NCBI GenBank assembly: GCA_965226785.1
Contig: CBDDEC010000004.1
Location: forward strand, 310,001 to 374,000
DNA: 64,000 bases
Reading direction: 5' to 3'
From: CBDDEC01 sp965226785
Lineage (GTDB): Bacteria > Chloroflexota > Dehalococcoidia > UBA2979
This document shows positions 9,117 through 18,119 of the stretch, piece after piece (the first letter of the stretch is position 1; every line of letters starts with the position of its first letter). The notes beneath the pieces were generated by a model that saw only the letters and a program-made list of their open reading frames with translations, did not search any database and had not been told where the DNA came from. Both the position numbers and the translations under genes were made by a program.

Positions 9117-10038
9117 CTAGACGTCGCCGACGAGGCTCGCGAGCAGCTCGCTGGTGCGCTCGACGGACGCCGCGGCGTCGTCGCCGACCGGGTAGATCGC
9201 CGCGATCAGGTCGGTCGCGCCCGCTGCCGCGTAAGCAGCGACGTGTTCCGCAACCTGCGACTCGCTGCCAACGATCGCGACATCCTGCGGCCCGCCGAGT
9301 TCGCCGCGATCGAGGATCCGCCGGTAGTTGGTGAGCTGGCCGTAGACCTCGAACGTCTCCGCCGCCGCGGCGCGCCCTGCCTCGACGTCGTCCGTCACCG
9401 CGACAGGGACGCCGGCCACCACCCGAGGCGCCGACCGGCCGCGTCGGCGGCCGCGGCGTGATACGCGGCGTCACGTGTTGACTCAACGCGGTGGGCCCGG
9501 CCATCCAGGTGATCGTACCGTCGGCCACCTCGCCCGCCACGCGCAGCATCAGAGGGGCGAGCGCCGAGACCAGGATCGGGAACGGCGACGCGCCCACGAG
9601 GGCGTAACCGGTCGCCATGCGGAAGTAGTCGCCTCGGTGGCGGGCCACGCCCTCGGTCGTCAACGCCCGCAGGATCTCGACGTATTCGCGGATGTGCACC
9701 GCCGGCCGGTCATACTCGAGCCCGAGGCGCTCCACGATCGGCTGGTGTGACGGACCGATGCCGAGGTGCAACCGTCCGCCCGTCGCCTGGTTCACGGTCG
9801 ACGCCTGCTGCGCGAGCACGCTCGGGTGGCGCGTGTAGGTCGGGATCACAGCCGTCCCGAGGGCAATGCGCTCGGTCTCAGGTCCGGCCAGCGCCAGGGT
9901 CGTCAGCACGTCCGTTTCGCCGACCTGTGCGAACCAGATGCTATCGAAACCGCGGCGCTCCGCGTCGACGATCATCGCGATCTGCTCCTGGGTCGTCCGA
10001 CCCGTCGGCAGCGCCCCCACGAACAATCCGAGCTGCAT
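9117..10038 (-). pseudogene. Luciferase-like (LLM class) flavin/F420-dependent oxidoreductase, two frameshifts
   Basis: Starts at the ATG at 10038 (MQLGLFVGALPTGR), preceded by GGAGGGG. The N-terminal two thirds read well: FDSIWFAQVGE, ALGTAVIPTYTRHP, GRLHLGIGPSHQP, typical of F420-dependent LLM enzymes. Near the codons for ITP the frame breaks. An AAADAAGR segment is legible in a second frame and APRVVAGVPVAVTDDV to the stop in a third. Restoring one G at about 9453 and one at about 9431 joins all three frames into a continuous family-like protein. Both sites are G runs on the coding strand, so sequencing error is a serious alternative to a true pseudogene. LtrA follows after 3 nt. Confidence 0.75.
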
Positions 10039-10217
10039 CGGCACCCCTCCTAGCCAAGCGACAGGCTGTGAGCCTACCGCGCCGCCGACGTGCGCGCGGC
10101 AGCCTCGACGATCGCTCCCGGTCGGCCAGGCTCGCGGGTCGTCGGGTGCCACGGGTCATACCGAGACGGAACAAGTGGTGCTACGACGTCAAGTGCTCGG
10201 CGAGGGCGGTGCGCTCG

Positions 10218-10877
10218 TCAGGCGAACGTCGGTACCTCGGCGTCGCGGGGCACCCAGTAGAAGACACGCCCGAAGAACGGCGCACGCTCAGCGCCGGGGA
10301 TCGACGCTGCCGTGATGTTTCCGAGGTTGGCGAGCTTTGCGCCGCCCAGGGCCCGCCGGGCGGCCGTCGCCTCTGCTTCGCTCTCGCTTGTCGCAAACTC
10401 GCCGAGGAGCTCCTCGACGGTCGGATTGAGGTCGGTCGAGGCGAGGCCCCGGAAGATGGCCAGACGCGAGCGCGGCCGGTCGGTCAACTCACGGAGCACG
10501 TCGCGCACCGCCGCCGAGGAGTGGCGCGCGTGCGCGAGCGTGAACAGCGCCTGCCCGCGGAGCCGCCTCATCTCCTGCTCGTCCTCGAACAGCTCGCGCA
10601 GCCGCACCACGACTTCGTCGCTGGCGAGGAACCAGGCGGACGTCTTGATCGCCACGGCACGGACGCGCCGCTTGTCATCTCTCAGCGCGTCGAGCACCAG
10701 GGCGCTCGCTCGGCCCGCCTGTTCGTCGTCGAGGCGATCCTCGCGGCCGAGTTGCGTCACCAGCCGCAGCCCGGCGACGCGGACGTTGCGGTCGGCGTCG
10801 CCGAGGGCGCGCTCAGCCGCCTCGATGGCCTCGGCCGGAGGTGCGTCGTGCAGAGCAGCGAGGTCAGCGGCGTTCAT
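10218..10877 (-). CDS. HEAT-repeat-like helical protein
   Basis: 219 residues from ATG 10877 (MNAADLAALHDAPP). The sequence is a run of amphipathic helices with HEAT-like units, for example DADRNVRVAGLRLVTQLG, DDKRRVRAVAIKTSAWFL and EQEMRRLRGQALFTLAH. HEAT proteins are scaffolds for protein-protein contacts; no catalytic motif is visible. An in-frame GTG 48 nt upstream would extend it into the repeat-containing leader and is less likely. It is preceded by two copies of a 45-bp repeat (10927-11028). Confidence 0.7.
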   Translation of the reverse strand: MNAADLAALHDAPPAEAIEAAERALGDADRNVRVAGLRLVTQLGREDRLDDEQAGRASALVLDALRDDKRRVRAVAIKTSAWFLASDEVVVRLRELFEDEQEMRRLRGQALFTLAHARHSSAAVRDVLRELTDRPRSRLAIFRGLASTDLNPTVEELLGEFATSESEAEATAARRALGGAKLANLGNITAASIPGAERAPFFGRVFYWVPRDAEVPTFA

Positions 10878-10926
10878 CGTCGGCTCCAAGGACTGTGTAG
10901 CGAGCGAGGTCGAGACGACGGGCACC

Positions 10927-11028
10927 CTGTTTGGACTCGATACATCTCAGACTCTTTAGCAATGAGCCCCCGCATGGGGCGATCTGTTTCGACTCGGGAC
11001 GTTTCAGACTCTTTAGCAATGAGCCCCC
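10927..11028 (-). repeat. Two direct copies of a 45-bp repeat, 57-bp period
   Basis: Copies occupy 11028-10984 and 10971-10927 on the minus strand. The first 25 bases of each are identical (they include CTCATTGCTAAAGAGTCTGA) and 39 of 45 positions agree overall, separated by a 12-bp spacer. They sit in the leader of the HEAT-repeat gene, between it and the DinB-like gene. The AT-richer core stands out from the surrounding GC-rich DNA. Function unknown: a dispersed repeat family or a regulatory site are both possible. Confidence 0.85.
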
Positions 11029-11084
11029 ATCGTCTCGGTCGCTACCGATCGAGGATATTCCAACCGTGCTCGATGGCAACCGGC

Positions 11085-11576
11085 CTAGCCGCCCTCGCGG
11101 CCGCCCGTCTCGATGTAGTGGATGTGCGAGAGGTAGTGGGGCGCGAGGATGTCGTCGGCGGCCCAGCGCCCGTACTCGGCCCAGAGCTCGGGGGGCATGG
11201 TGAGGCACAGCGCGGCCTCCTCACGGGTCGTCGCATCGCACCAGTCGCGCGCCTGTTCGTGCGTCAGCGCGCGGTCCTCCGCGGCCCAGCGCTCGTTCGT
11301 CACGTTCTCGGCCTCCCCACGCGACGGCCAGAGCTCGCCGAGCGCGAGGAGGCGTTGGATGTGACGAATGTTCGAGGACTGGTAGCGAGCGAAGTGCGCG
11401 TAAATTTCGCGGCTGCTCCAGGGCGTGCCCTCGGGATCGTGGAGGTTGTCGCGATCGGCGTGCTCCTCGAGGAGTGCGCGCAGCCTCGTCCAGGCCTCCG
11501 CGCCGTCAGCGAGCACTCGCTGCCGATGGGCGACCGGGTGTTCGCCCTCGATTGCCGCTGCGATGTCGTCTGTCAC
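11085..11576 (-). CDS. DinB/maleylpyruvate-isomerase-like four-helix-bundle protein
   Basis: 163 residues starting at GTG 11576 (read as MTDDIAAAIEG), preceded by GGGGGAGGG. The segment SSREIYAHFARYQSSNIRHIQRLL resembles the metal-binding helix of DinB-superfamily proteins, and HYLSHIHYIE near the C-terminus could supply further ligands. These small proteins often act as thiol-dependent transferases, but this one lacks decisive motifs. It is divergent from the DUF1330-like gene at 11720. ClbS/DfsB-like function is an alternative. Confidence 0.6.
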   Translation of the reverse strand: MTDDIAAAIEGEHPVAHRQRVLADGAEAWTRLRALLEEHADRDNLHDPEGTPWSSREIYAHFARYQSSNIRHIQRLLALGELWPSRGEAENVTNERWAAEDRALTHEQARDWCDATTREEAALCLTMPPELWAEYGRWAADDILAPHYLSHIHYIETGGREGG

Positions 11577-11719
11577 CGTGACCCTCCCCCGACTCAGCGT
11601 TGCGACGGAGAGGATACCCGCAGCACACGGCGATCCGCGACGGTCGTTATCATCGCCCGGCCCGTTGGAGGCGGACTCGACGATCATCCATCGCCCTTCC
11701 GGCAGCAGGGAGCATATCC

Positions 11720-12528
11720 ATGACGACCGGCCCTCGCTACGGCACACCCGACCGCGACTATGGACTCAGGCTGGCCACCACACCGCCCGAGGACGATGGT
11801 CCGGTCTGGATGGTGAACCTGATGAAGTACCGCGAACGGGCCGACTATGCCGACGGTCGCGATACCTCGATCAGCGGACGCGCAGCCGACGAGCTGTACG
11901 CGCCGGTGGGACCGCTCGCCGCCGTGGGCGCCGAGATCGCGTTTGTAGGCGATGTCGAGGAGCAGCTCCTCGGCGCTGAGCCGCGGTGGGATCGCATCGC
12001 CGTCGTGAAGTACCCCACGCGCCGAGCGTTCATCGAGATGCAGTCGCGCCCAGACTTTCAGCAGCAGCACGTGCACAAGGACGCCGGGATGCAGGAGACG
12101 ATCGTGATGGGCTGCCTCCCGATGGACCCTCGGGCGCCGACGCAGGAGTCGCGTGGGAGGGCGTACCTCACCCGCCGACCGAGGAGGACGGCCCGGTTGT
12201 CCTGCTCCACGTGCTGCGCTTCGAGGATGGCGGGGCGGAGGGCGAGATGCGCGAGTATCAGTCGACCGCCGGCGAGGTCGCTGCGCCGCACGGTGTGCGC
12301 ATCTCCGGGTGGTTCGCGGTCGAGGGGACCATCATCGGTGACGGTCGGTCCTGGGATCAGGTGCGCTTCAACTCGTTCCCGAGCAAGCGCGCCTTCATGG
12401 CCGTGGCCGGCGACGCGACCCGACGCGAGGCGGAATCACATCGCCGCGCCGCGATCGCCGACACCTATACGATGATCGTCCGCCCGATCCGCAACGACCT
12501 CACCGCGTCAATCGAGGCGGCGCGCTAG
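11720..12528 (+). pseudogene. DUF1330-like ferredoxin-fold protein, duplicated domain, one frameshift
   Basis: From ATG 11720 the protein reads MTTGPRYGTPDRDYG, then GPVWMVNLMKYRERADY and RIAVVKYPTRRAFIEMQSRPDFQ, a DUF1330/EthD-like dimeric alpha-beta barrel unit. At about 12145 the frame shifts, and a second copy of the fold follows in another frame: DGPVVLLHVLRFEDGG and VRFNSFPSKRAFMAVAGD to the stop at 12528. Adding one G to the GG in CAGGAGTC restores the sequence TQGVAWEGV and a single 269-residue two-domain protein. The stop overlaps the convergent monooxygenase by 4 bp. Function unassigned. Confidence 0.7.
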
Positions 12529-14159
12529 GACCTCGCGGCCTGCGCCGTCGCGGTCAGAGCGAAGCCCTCGTAGTTCGCGGCGGCGACCTCGTCGCACTTC
12601 TTGCGGTAGTTGCCGACGCCGCCGCTATACGGCATGAAGACGCGCGGCTTGCCGGGGATGTTCGCGCCGAGGTACCAGGAGTCGGCGAGTGGGAAGAGCG
12701 TTTTCTCCGAGAGCTCGTTGACGTGTACGACCCACGCCTCCTCGGCGTCAGCGTTCGCCTCGACGACCTCGACGCCGTGCTCGTGCGTGTACTCGACGAG
12801 GTCGGCGATCCACTCGACGTGCTGCTCGATCGACACGGGCATGTTGCTGAGGACCGACGGCGACCCGGGCCCGGTGATCATGAACATGTTCGGGAAACCA
12901 ACGACTGAGAGCCCGAGGTAGGTCTTCGGCCCGGCCTCCCAGTGCTCCGAGAGCGGCTCGTCGTCGCGCCCGCGGATGTCCATGCGGGAAAAGCTGCCCG
13001 TCATCGCATCGAACCCCGTCGCGAAGACGATGATGTCGAGGTCGTATTCGGCATCCGCGGTGCGGATGCCCGTGGGCGTGATCTCCTCGATCGGCGCCGA
13101 GCGGATGTCGACGAGCTGCACGTTGTCGCGGTTGTAGGTCTCGAAGTAGTTCGTATCGATCAGCGTCCGCTTCGAGCCGAGCGGATGGTCATAGGGGGTC
13201 AACCGCTCCGCCGTATCGGGGTCCTCGACCGTCTCGCGAATCCGGTCCCGGACGAAGTCCGCGGCGGTCGCGTTCGCCTCGAGGTTGATGCCGATGTCGG
13301 TGAACGAGCCGTTGAAGCGGAACCCGCCGAGGGCCCAGCGATCCTCGAAGACCGCCTGCCGCTCCTCATCGGTGACCTCGAGCGCCGACTGGGTCGCGGC
13401 CTCGTACGGGAACCCGGCGATCGAATGGCGGGCGACGTCCCAGACCTCGTCGTAGCGCTGCTTGACGTCGTCGAGGTAGTGCCGGTCCACCGTGTGGTGA
13501 CGGGCGGGGACAGTGAACTGCGGGGTGCGTTGGAAGACCGTGAGGTGCTCCGCCTGCTCGGCGATCACGGGAATGGACTGGACGCCGCTGGAGCCGGTGC
13601 CGATCACGCCGACACGCTTCCCGGCCAGGTCGACACCGTCGTGCGGCCAGGCGCCGGTGTGGAACGATTCGCCCTCGAACGCGTCGCGGCCGGGGATATC
13701 GGGGATCTGACCGGCGGAGAGGCAACCGATGCCGGTGATCAAAAACTGCGCGCTGACGCGGTCGCCCTGGTCGGTCTCGATCTCCCAGCGATTGCGCTCC
13801 TCGTTGAAGTGCGCTGCCGTCACGCGGGTGTTGAACTGGATGCCGCTGCGCAGATCGAAGCGGTCGGCGACGTGCTGGAGGTGCTTCAGGATCTCCGGCT
13901 GCTCGGGGTACTTCCCGCTCCAGTTCCATTCCTGCAACAGATCCTCGTCGAAGGAGAAGCAGTACACGTACGCCTCGGAGTCGCAGCGCGCTCCCGGGTA
14001 GCGGTTCCAGTACCAGGTGCCACCGACGTCTTCACCAGCCTCAAAGACCTGCGCGGTGAGCCCCAGGTCATCACGCAGCTTCTTGAGCATGTAGAGCCCG
14101 GAGAACCCGGCGCCGATCACGACCGCATCGACCTCGGTCAGCTTCGCTGCCGGATCCAT
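12525..14159 (-). CDS. Baeyer-Villiger flavin monooxygenase
   Basis: 544 residues from ATG 14159 (MDPAAKLTEVDAVVIGAGFSG) with a GGAGG-type site upstream; a longer in-frame start at 14288 would add an unstructured leader. FAD-binding GAGFSG lies near residue 16 and NADPH-binding GTGSSG near 190. Between them is FEGESFHTGAWP, an exact match to the type I Baeyer-Villiger signature FxGxxxHxxxW. These enzymes insert oxygen into ketones to give esters or lactones, as in cyclohexanone or phenylacetone oxidation. With a P450, dehydrogenases and CoA-transferases nearby, ketone catabolism is likely; the substrate is unknown. Confidence 0.94.
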   Translation of the reverse strand: MDPAAKLTEVDAVVIGAGFSGLYMLKKLRDDLGLTAQVFEAGEDVGGTWYWNRYPGARCDSEAYVYCFSFDEDLLQEWNWSGKYPEQPEILKHLQHVADRFDLRSGIQFNTRVTAAHFNEERNRWEIETDQGDRVSAQFLITGIGCLSAGQIPDIPGRDAFEGESFHTGAWPHDGVDLAGKRVGVIGTGSSGVQSIPVIAEQAEHLTVFQRTPQFTVPARHHTVDRHYLDDVKQRYDEVWDVARHSIAGFPYEAATQSALEVTDEERQAVFEDRWALGGFRFNGSFTDIGINLEANATAADFVRDRIRETVEDPDTAERLTPYDHPLGSKRTLIDTNYFETYNRDNVQLVDIRSAPIEEITPTGIRTADAEYDLDIIVFATGFDAMTGSFSRMDIRGRDDEPLSEHWEAGPKTYLGLSVVGFPNMFMITGPGSPSVLSNMPVSIEQHVEWIADLVEYTHEHGVEVVEANADAEEAWVVHVNELSEKTLFPLADSWYLGANIPGKPRVFMPYSGGVGNYRKKCDEVAAANYEGFALTATAQAARS

Positions 14160-14370
14160 CAACGCCTCCTCCGTGCCCCACGGTGTCGCCTGTGGCGGCC
14201 ACGGTGTGACCGCGACATCCTCGTGCGGTGCTCGACTCGTCGAGGTTGGATGGTAGCAGGGGCTGCCTGAGGGTCCTCGTCTGCCCACCAGCGACGCCGT
14301 CCTGCCGTTTCTTCAGCATTTCGTACGTGGTAGACTTCGTGAGGTCGGGGGTTAGCCGAAGGCGCTAACT

Positions 14371-15102
14371 ATGTTTCTCGTGCCCGATATCGGTCCGCCT
14401 GCTGATCCGGTAGGCATCTTCTTTCTCGTGCTCTTGCTTTGGGTTCCAGCAGCCTGGGTCTATATCGACGCCGAACAGCGAGGTCACTCGGCCTACCTCT
14501 GGGGCGGCCTGACGCTTCTCAGCAGCGTGGTTGCGCTGATCTTCTACTACCGGCGTCGCTCGCAAGTCGGCGACCCGCCGGAGCTCAACTACGGGCGCGG
14601 TCGTGTCTACATTCACGTCGCGCTGCTCACCTTCTACGGCGTCATCTTCGTCAGTGCGCTGATCCTGGCGTCGGCGTTGATCGACTACATCCGCGGCGAT
14701 GATCCGCTGTCGGAGTCGATTTTCGGACGCGGCACGGAGCTGCGCCGGGCCGTCGCCCTGGTGGTCGCGCTCTCCGTGATCGCACTGCCGATGCTGGCCG
14801 CTCACTACGAGATGATGCGACGCAGGATCGCCTCCCTGGCCATCGCCGAGCGAGGGCGCTTCGCTCTCATCGAGCGGGCCAATGTCAATCTCGTGCGCGT
14901 CGTCAGCGGCCTGACGTCACTGCTAGCGGCCACGATGCTGGTCTTCGAGGTGACAGGGCGGCTGTTCGACGTGGGTGGTATCGGACGCGATGCCTCGACC
15001 TTCGGTCTCAGCGCGTTGATAGTCGGTCTGCTCTCGCTGGCGGCGATGTACGCCTACGTGCGCACCCCCGAGTATCGGCGCGGCAGCAACGCGATCGCGT
15101 AG
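14371..15102 (+). CDS. Polytopic membrane protein of unknown function
   Basis: 243 residues with about six hydrophobic segments, roughly residues 14-30, 44-60, 82-104, 125-145, 170-190 and 208-230. It is preceded by a short leader and starts MFLVPDIGPP. The VYIDAEQRG loop after TM1 resembles a motif common in small membrane proteins with double-zinc-ribbon or PLDc_N-like ends, but no family is firmly recognised. It is followed by a strong hairpin at 15126-15153. Expressed divergently from the Baeyer-Villiger gene. Confidence 0.7.
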   Translation: MFLVPDIGPPADPVGIFFLVLLLWVPAAWVYIDAEQRGHSAYLWGGLTLLSSVVALIFYYRRRSQVGDPPELNYGRGRVYIHVALLTFYGVIFVSALILASALIDYIRGDDPLSESIFGRGTELRRAVALVVALSVIALPMLAAHYEMMRRRIASLAIAERGRFALIERANVNLVRVVSGLTSLLAATMLVFEVTGRLFDVGGIGRDASTFGLSALIVGLLSLAAMYAYVRTPEYRRGSNAIA

Positions 15103-15125
15103 CGGCCAAGGCTCGAACGACGGGA

Positions 15126-15153
15126 CGCCCGGCGGCCTGTTGGCCGTCGGGCG
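15126..15153 (+). terminator. GC-rich hairpin, probable terminator
   Basis: A 12-bp stem (15126-15137 with 15142-15153, one G-T pair) around a TGTT loop, 24 bp after the stop of the membrane protein. There is no clear T run after it, so intrinsic termination is only probable; in GC-rich genomes such hairpins often lack U tracts. Confidence 0.5.
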
Positions 15154-15253
15154 GTCAGCTCACCGGTACGACACGACCCGCCCGTGGCTGCGCGTGCCCT
15201 CGACACTCCGCCGCCAGTCCGCGAAGCTGCGCCGGAGGTCGAGGGGGGTGGCG

Positions 15254-15673
15254 ATGAGTCTGAGCATGACGCGAGCCGAGCGAGAGCAGTTCCTGGCCGA
15301 CGTGCACGTCGGCATCGTGAGCGTCGAGGAGTCGGGGCGCGGGCCCCTCGCGGTGCCGATCTGGTACTCGTACGAGGCGGGCGGCGATCTGTACTTCGGC
15401 ACGGGCGCCGGGTCACAGAAGGCGCGGCTGTTCGACGCCGCGGGACGGGCGACGCTCGTGGCGCAGACCGAGACCGCGCCATACCAGTACGTGAGCGTCG
15501 AGGGCCCCGTCCGCGTCTATGAGGGACCGCTGCCGGAGCCGCCGATGCCGGTGCGATACCTCGGCGAGGAGGCGGGCCGAGCCTACATCGCCAATCAGGG
15601 CGGTGGTGGCAGCGGCGTCACCTATGCCCTCACGCCTGAACGCTGGCGCACGGTGGACTACTCCAAGCGCTAG
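15254..15673 (+). CDS. Pyridoxamine-5'-phosphate-oxidase-family (F420/FMN split-barrel) protein
   Basis: 139 residues from ATG 15254 (MSLSMTRAEREQFLAD), preceded by GAGGGGGG. The pattern VHVGIVSVEE, GPLAVPIWYSYEAGGDLYFGTG and ARATLVAQTE is the split beta-barrel found in Rv1155-like proteins that bind F420 or FMN and reduce small substrates or act as cofactor-binding oxidoreductases. Here the fold is intact, unlike the broken relative at 2144. It lies 50 bp before the aldo/keto reductase on the same strand. Confidence 0.87.
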   Translation: MSLSMTRAEREQFLADVHVGIVSVEESGRGPLAVPIWYSYEAGGDLYFGTGAGSQKARLFDAAGRATLVAQTETAPYQYVSVEGPVRVYEGPLPEPPMPVRYLGEEAGRAYIANQGGGGSGVTYALTPERWRTVDYSKR

Positions 15674-15723
15674 CGAGGCTCTCGGCGGCCGCGGTCGGTC
15701 TGGAGACGCAAGGGAACCATCGG

Positions 15724-16755
15724 ATGCTCGATTCCGTCCAGCTCGGTCGCAACAGCGGTCTCTCCGTCTCCGAGCTCTGCCTCGGTACGATGAACTTCGG
15801 CGAGCCGGGCCGAGGCCATCAGGGCGACTGGACGCTGGACATCGACCAGGCCCGACCGATCTTCAAGTCGGCGATCGAGCAGGGGCTCTACTACTTCGAT
15901 TGCGCCGACGTGTACGGGCAGGGCGCCTGCGAGCGTGTCGTCGGCTCGCTGCTGCGCGAGCTGGCCCCTCGCGATCAGTACGTGATCGCCACCAAGATCT
16001 CGGGGGCGATGGGCGACCACCCGAACCAGCGAGGGCTCTCGCGCAAGCACATCATGGAAGCGGTCGACGCGAGCCTCGAACGGCTCGGGCTCGACTACGT
16101 TGACCACCTCGTCATCCACCGCCACCCGCACGGCGTACGTGGCAGCCTCGGGGTGCCGATCGAGGAGACGCTCGAAGGTCTGCACGATGTCGTTAAGGCG
16201 GGCAAGGTGCTCTACCTCGGCGCCTCATCGATGTTCGCGTGGCAGTTCGCGGAGCTGCAGCACACGGCCGAGCAGCACGGCTGGACGAAGTTCGTCTCGA
16301 TGCAGAACCACTACAATCTCGTCTATCGCGAAGAGGAGCGGGAGATGAACCCGTACGCGGCGAAGACGGGCGTGGCGCTCATGCCGTGGTCACCCCTCGC
16401 ACGCGGCATCCTTACCGGCTCGTATCAGGGCGGTTTCGACGAGGGCGCCACCGACCGCTCGCAGGGGCGAGACCGGATGCGGACCGAGAGCCTCTACCAC
16501 GGCGCGGCGACGTTCCAGATCGCCGATCGCGTCGCCGAGGTCGCGCAGAAGTACGAGAAGGCGCCTGCGCAGATCGCGCTCGCCTGGCTGGTGAACAAAC
16601 CGGAGATCACCGCTCCCGTGGTCGGCGTCTCGAAGGTCTCGCAGCTGGAACAGCTCGTCGAGGCCACGGAGATCACCCTCGCCGACGAGGATGTGACCTA
16701 CCTCGAGGAGCTCTACCAGCCGGTCGAAAACCTACTCTCGTTCGGGACCTCGTAG
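15724..16755 (+). CDS. Aldo/keto reductase (voltage-gated K+ channel beta-subunit-like)
   Basis: 343 residues forming a complete AKR barrel: LGRNSGLSVSELCLGTMNFG at the start, the catalytic Asp-Tyr segment YFDCADVYGQGACERVVG, the Lys in YVIATKIS, and the His in YVDHLVIHRHP. The cofactor region AWLVNKPEITAPVVGVSK is the usual NADPH-binding loop. The enzyme reduces aldehydes or ketones with NADPH. Preceded by the split-barrel gene and convergent with the alcohol dehydrogenase at 16796-17860. Confidence 0.93.
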   Translation: MLDSVQLGRNSGLSVSELCLGTMNFGEPGRGHQGDWTLDIDQARPIFKSAIEQGLYYFDCADVYGQGACERVVGSLLRELAPRDQYVIATKISGAMGDHPNQRGLSRKHIMEAVDASLERLGLDYVDHLVIHRHPHGVRGSLGVPIEETLEGLHDVVKAGKVLYLGASSMFAWQFAELQHTAEQHGWTKFVSMQNHYNLVYREEEREMNPYAAKTGVALMPWSPLARGILTGSYQGGFDEGATDRSQGRDRMRTESLYHGAATFQIADRVAEVAQKYEKAPAQIALAWLVNKPEITAPVVGVSKVSQLEQLVEATEITLADEDVTYLEELYQPVENLLSFGTS

Positions 16756-16795
16756 CGCCGGCCGAGACGGACACGCCGCCCTCGTGCGTGGCTGC

Positions 16796-17860
16796 CTACG
16801 GCTGGTCGTAGACGATAATCGAGCGGCCCTCGATCTCGCCGTTCTCTAGAGCGGTCACGCCTTCGTTGATCTGGTCGAGGTTGTCGTACCGAGTCGACAC
16901 CAGCTTCTCGAGGGGCAGCTTGCCCTCCTTGAACCACTCGATGTAGTTCGGCATGACGTGACCCGGCCGCGCTGAACCGCCCATCGACCCGATGATGGAG
17001 CGCTCGCCGAAGGGGAACAGGCGCGGCAGCGGCAGATCGCCCTGGCCGATGCCGACGATGACGGCGGTGCCGCCTCGGCTGACGCCGAGCACGCCCGACT
17101 TCACGCTCTCAACGGACTGCAGGAACGCCGCTTCGACGCCGATGGCGTCGAAGGCAAAGTCGACACCGCCACCGGTCAATTCCTTCACGGCGTCGGGGGC
17201 GTGGACGTCGGAACCATTGACCGTGTGCGTGGCGCCCAGCTCTCTCGCGTAACCGAGCTTCCCCTCCTCGAGGTCGACGGCGATGATCGGGTCGGCGCCC
17301 GCGATCTTCGCGCCAGCCACGACGTTGGCGCCCACCCCACCGACGCCGAACACCGCGACGGAGTCTCCCGGCTGCAGCTCGGCGGTGTACAGCGCAGCAC
17401 CGGCACCGGTGATCACGGCGCAGCCGATGATCGCCGTGATGTCTGTCGGTACATCGTCGGGCAACGGCACGACCATCTGCTCGTTCAGCAGCGCGTGCTC
17501 GGCCCAGGTATAGACGCCCGTCTCGTACTCCTCGCCCTGCCAGCGATACTTCGTACGGTCCGCGGTGGTCATGCCCTCGGGCAGATCGCGCGGCACGAAC
17601 TGGATCATCACGCGCTCGCCCTCGCTGACGTGCTCGACCTTCGAGCCGGCCTTGAGGACGACGCCCGTGCCTTCGTGCCCGAGCAAAGTCGGAACAGGGC
17701 CATCCGGGTTGTGGATCTGGTGCAGCTGCGAGTGGCAGATGCCGGTCGCGAACAGCTTGACCAGCACTTCCTCCTCGCCGGGGTCTTCGAGCTCGATCTC
17801 GTCCACCAGCAGCGGCTCGCCGAACTTCGCTTTGATCGCCGCGCGTGTCTTGGTCGTCAT
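16796..17860 (-). CDS. Zinc-dependent alcohol dehydrogenase without a structural-zinc loop
   Basis: 354 residues from ATG 17860 (MTTKTRAAIKAKFGEPL). Catalytic zinc ligands are visible as the Cys of GICHSQLHQ, the His of LGHEGTG and the Cys of GCAVITGAGAA; the NAD-binding motif is GVGGVG. The four-Cys lobe that holds structural zinc in class III and related enzymes is missing; its place is taken by FVPRDLPEGMTTADRTKYRW. The enzyme oxidises an alcohol or reduces an aldehyde with NAD(P). An in-frame start at 17980 exists but is unlikely. Confidence 0.9.
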   Translation of the reverse strand: MTTKTRAAIKAKFGEPLLVDEIELEDPGEEEVLVKLFATGICHSQLHQIHNPDGPVPTLLGHEGTGVVLKAGSKVEHVSEGERVMIQFVPRDLPEGMTTADRTKYRWQGEEYETGVYTWAEHALLNEQMVVPLPDDVPTDITAIIGCAVITGAGAALYTAELQPGDSVAVFGVGGVGANVVAGAKIAGADPIIAVDLEEGKLGYARELGATHTVNGSDVHAPDAVKELTGGGVDFAFDAIGVEAAFLQSVESVKSGVLGVSRGGTAVIVGIGQGDLPLPRLFPFGERSIIGSMGGSARPGHVMPNYIEWFKEGKLPLEKLVSTRYDNLDQINEGVTALENGEIEGRSIIVYDQP

Positions 17861-17979
17861 CGGATCGAACCTCCTCGTGCAGCCGTCGGTGCGAGCAGAG
17901 TAGGGACCGCAGCGCTCCGCGTCACCGCCTCGAGGTGATAGGCGAACCGGGGTGGCGTATGCGGGGGCTGCATGGCGCA

Positions 17980-18008
17980 TTCACCGTTCGGAGGTGACGG
18001 CGTAAGAT
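17980..18008 (+). promoter_or_regulatory. Possible sigma-70-type promoter for the 33-residue protein
   Basis: TTCACC at 17980-17985 and TAAGAT at 18003-18008 are separated by 17 bp, each matching four of six consensus positions. They lie about 110 bp upstream of the small gene at 18120 in the divergent region. Confidence 0.35.
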
Positions 18009-18119
18009 CGTTGCTACCTCGCTGGTCACGCGTGGTGTTGGTGGATCCGCCAGCGCACGCGCCGACGCTTTCGTTGATCGGCTGGGGTCGCGGTCGGCGG
18101 GTGATCTGAGGAGGGCCGG

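Noticed and set aside
9747..11723. Long open frame of 658 codons on the plus strand
   Set aside because: It runs antisense through three well-supported minus-strand genes and a repeat. Composition is Arg/Ala/Leu-rich shadow sequence with no family motif.
12942..14270. 442-codon plus-strand frame across the Baeyer-Villiger gene
   Set aside because: Exact antisense of a gene with complete motifs; high-GC codon use makes such shadows.
14365..14805. Minus-strand frame opposite the membrane protein
   Set aside because: Charged, low-complexity shadow; the plus strand has clean transmembrane segments.
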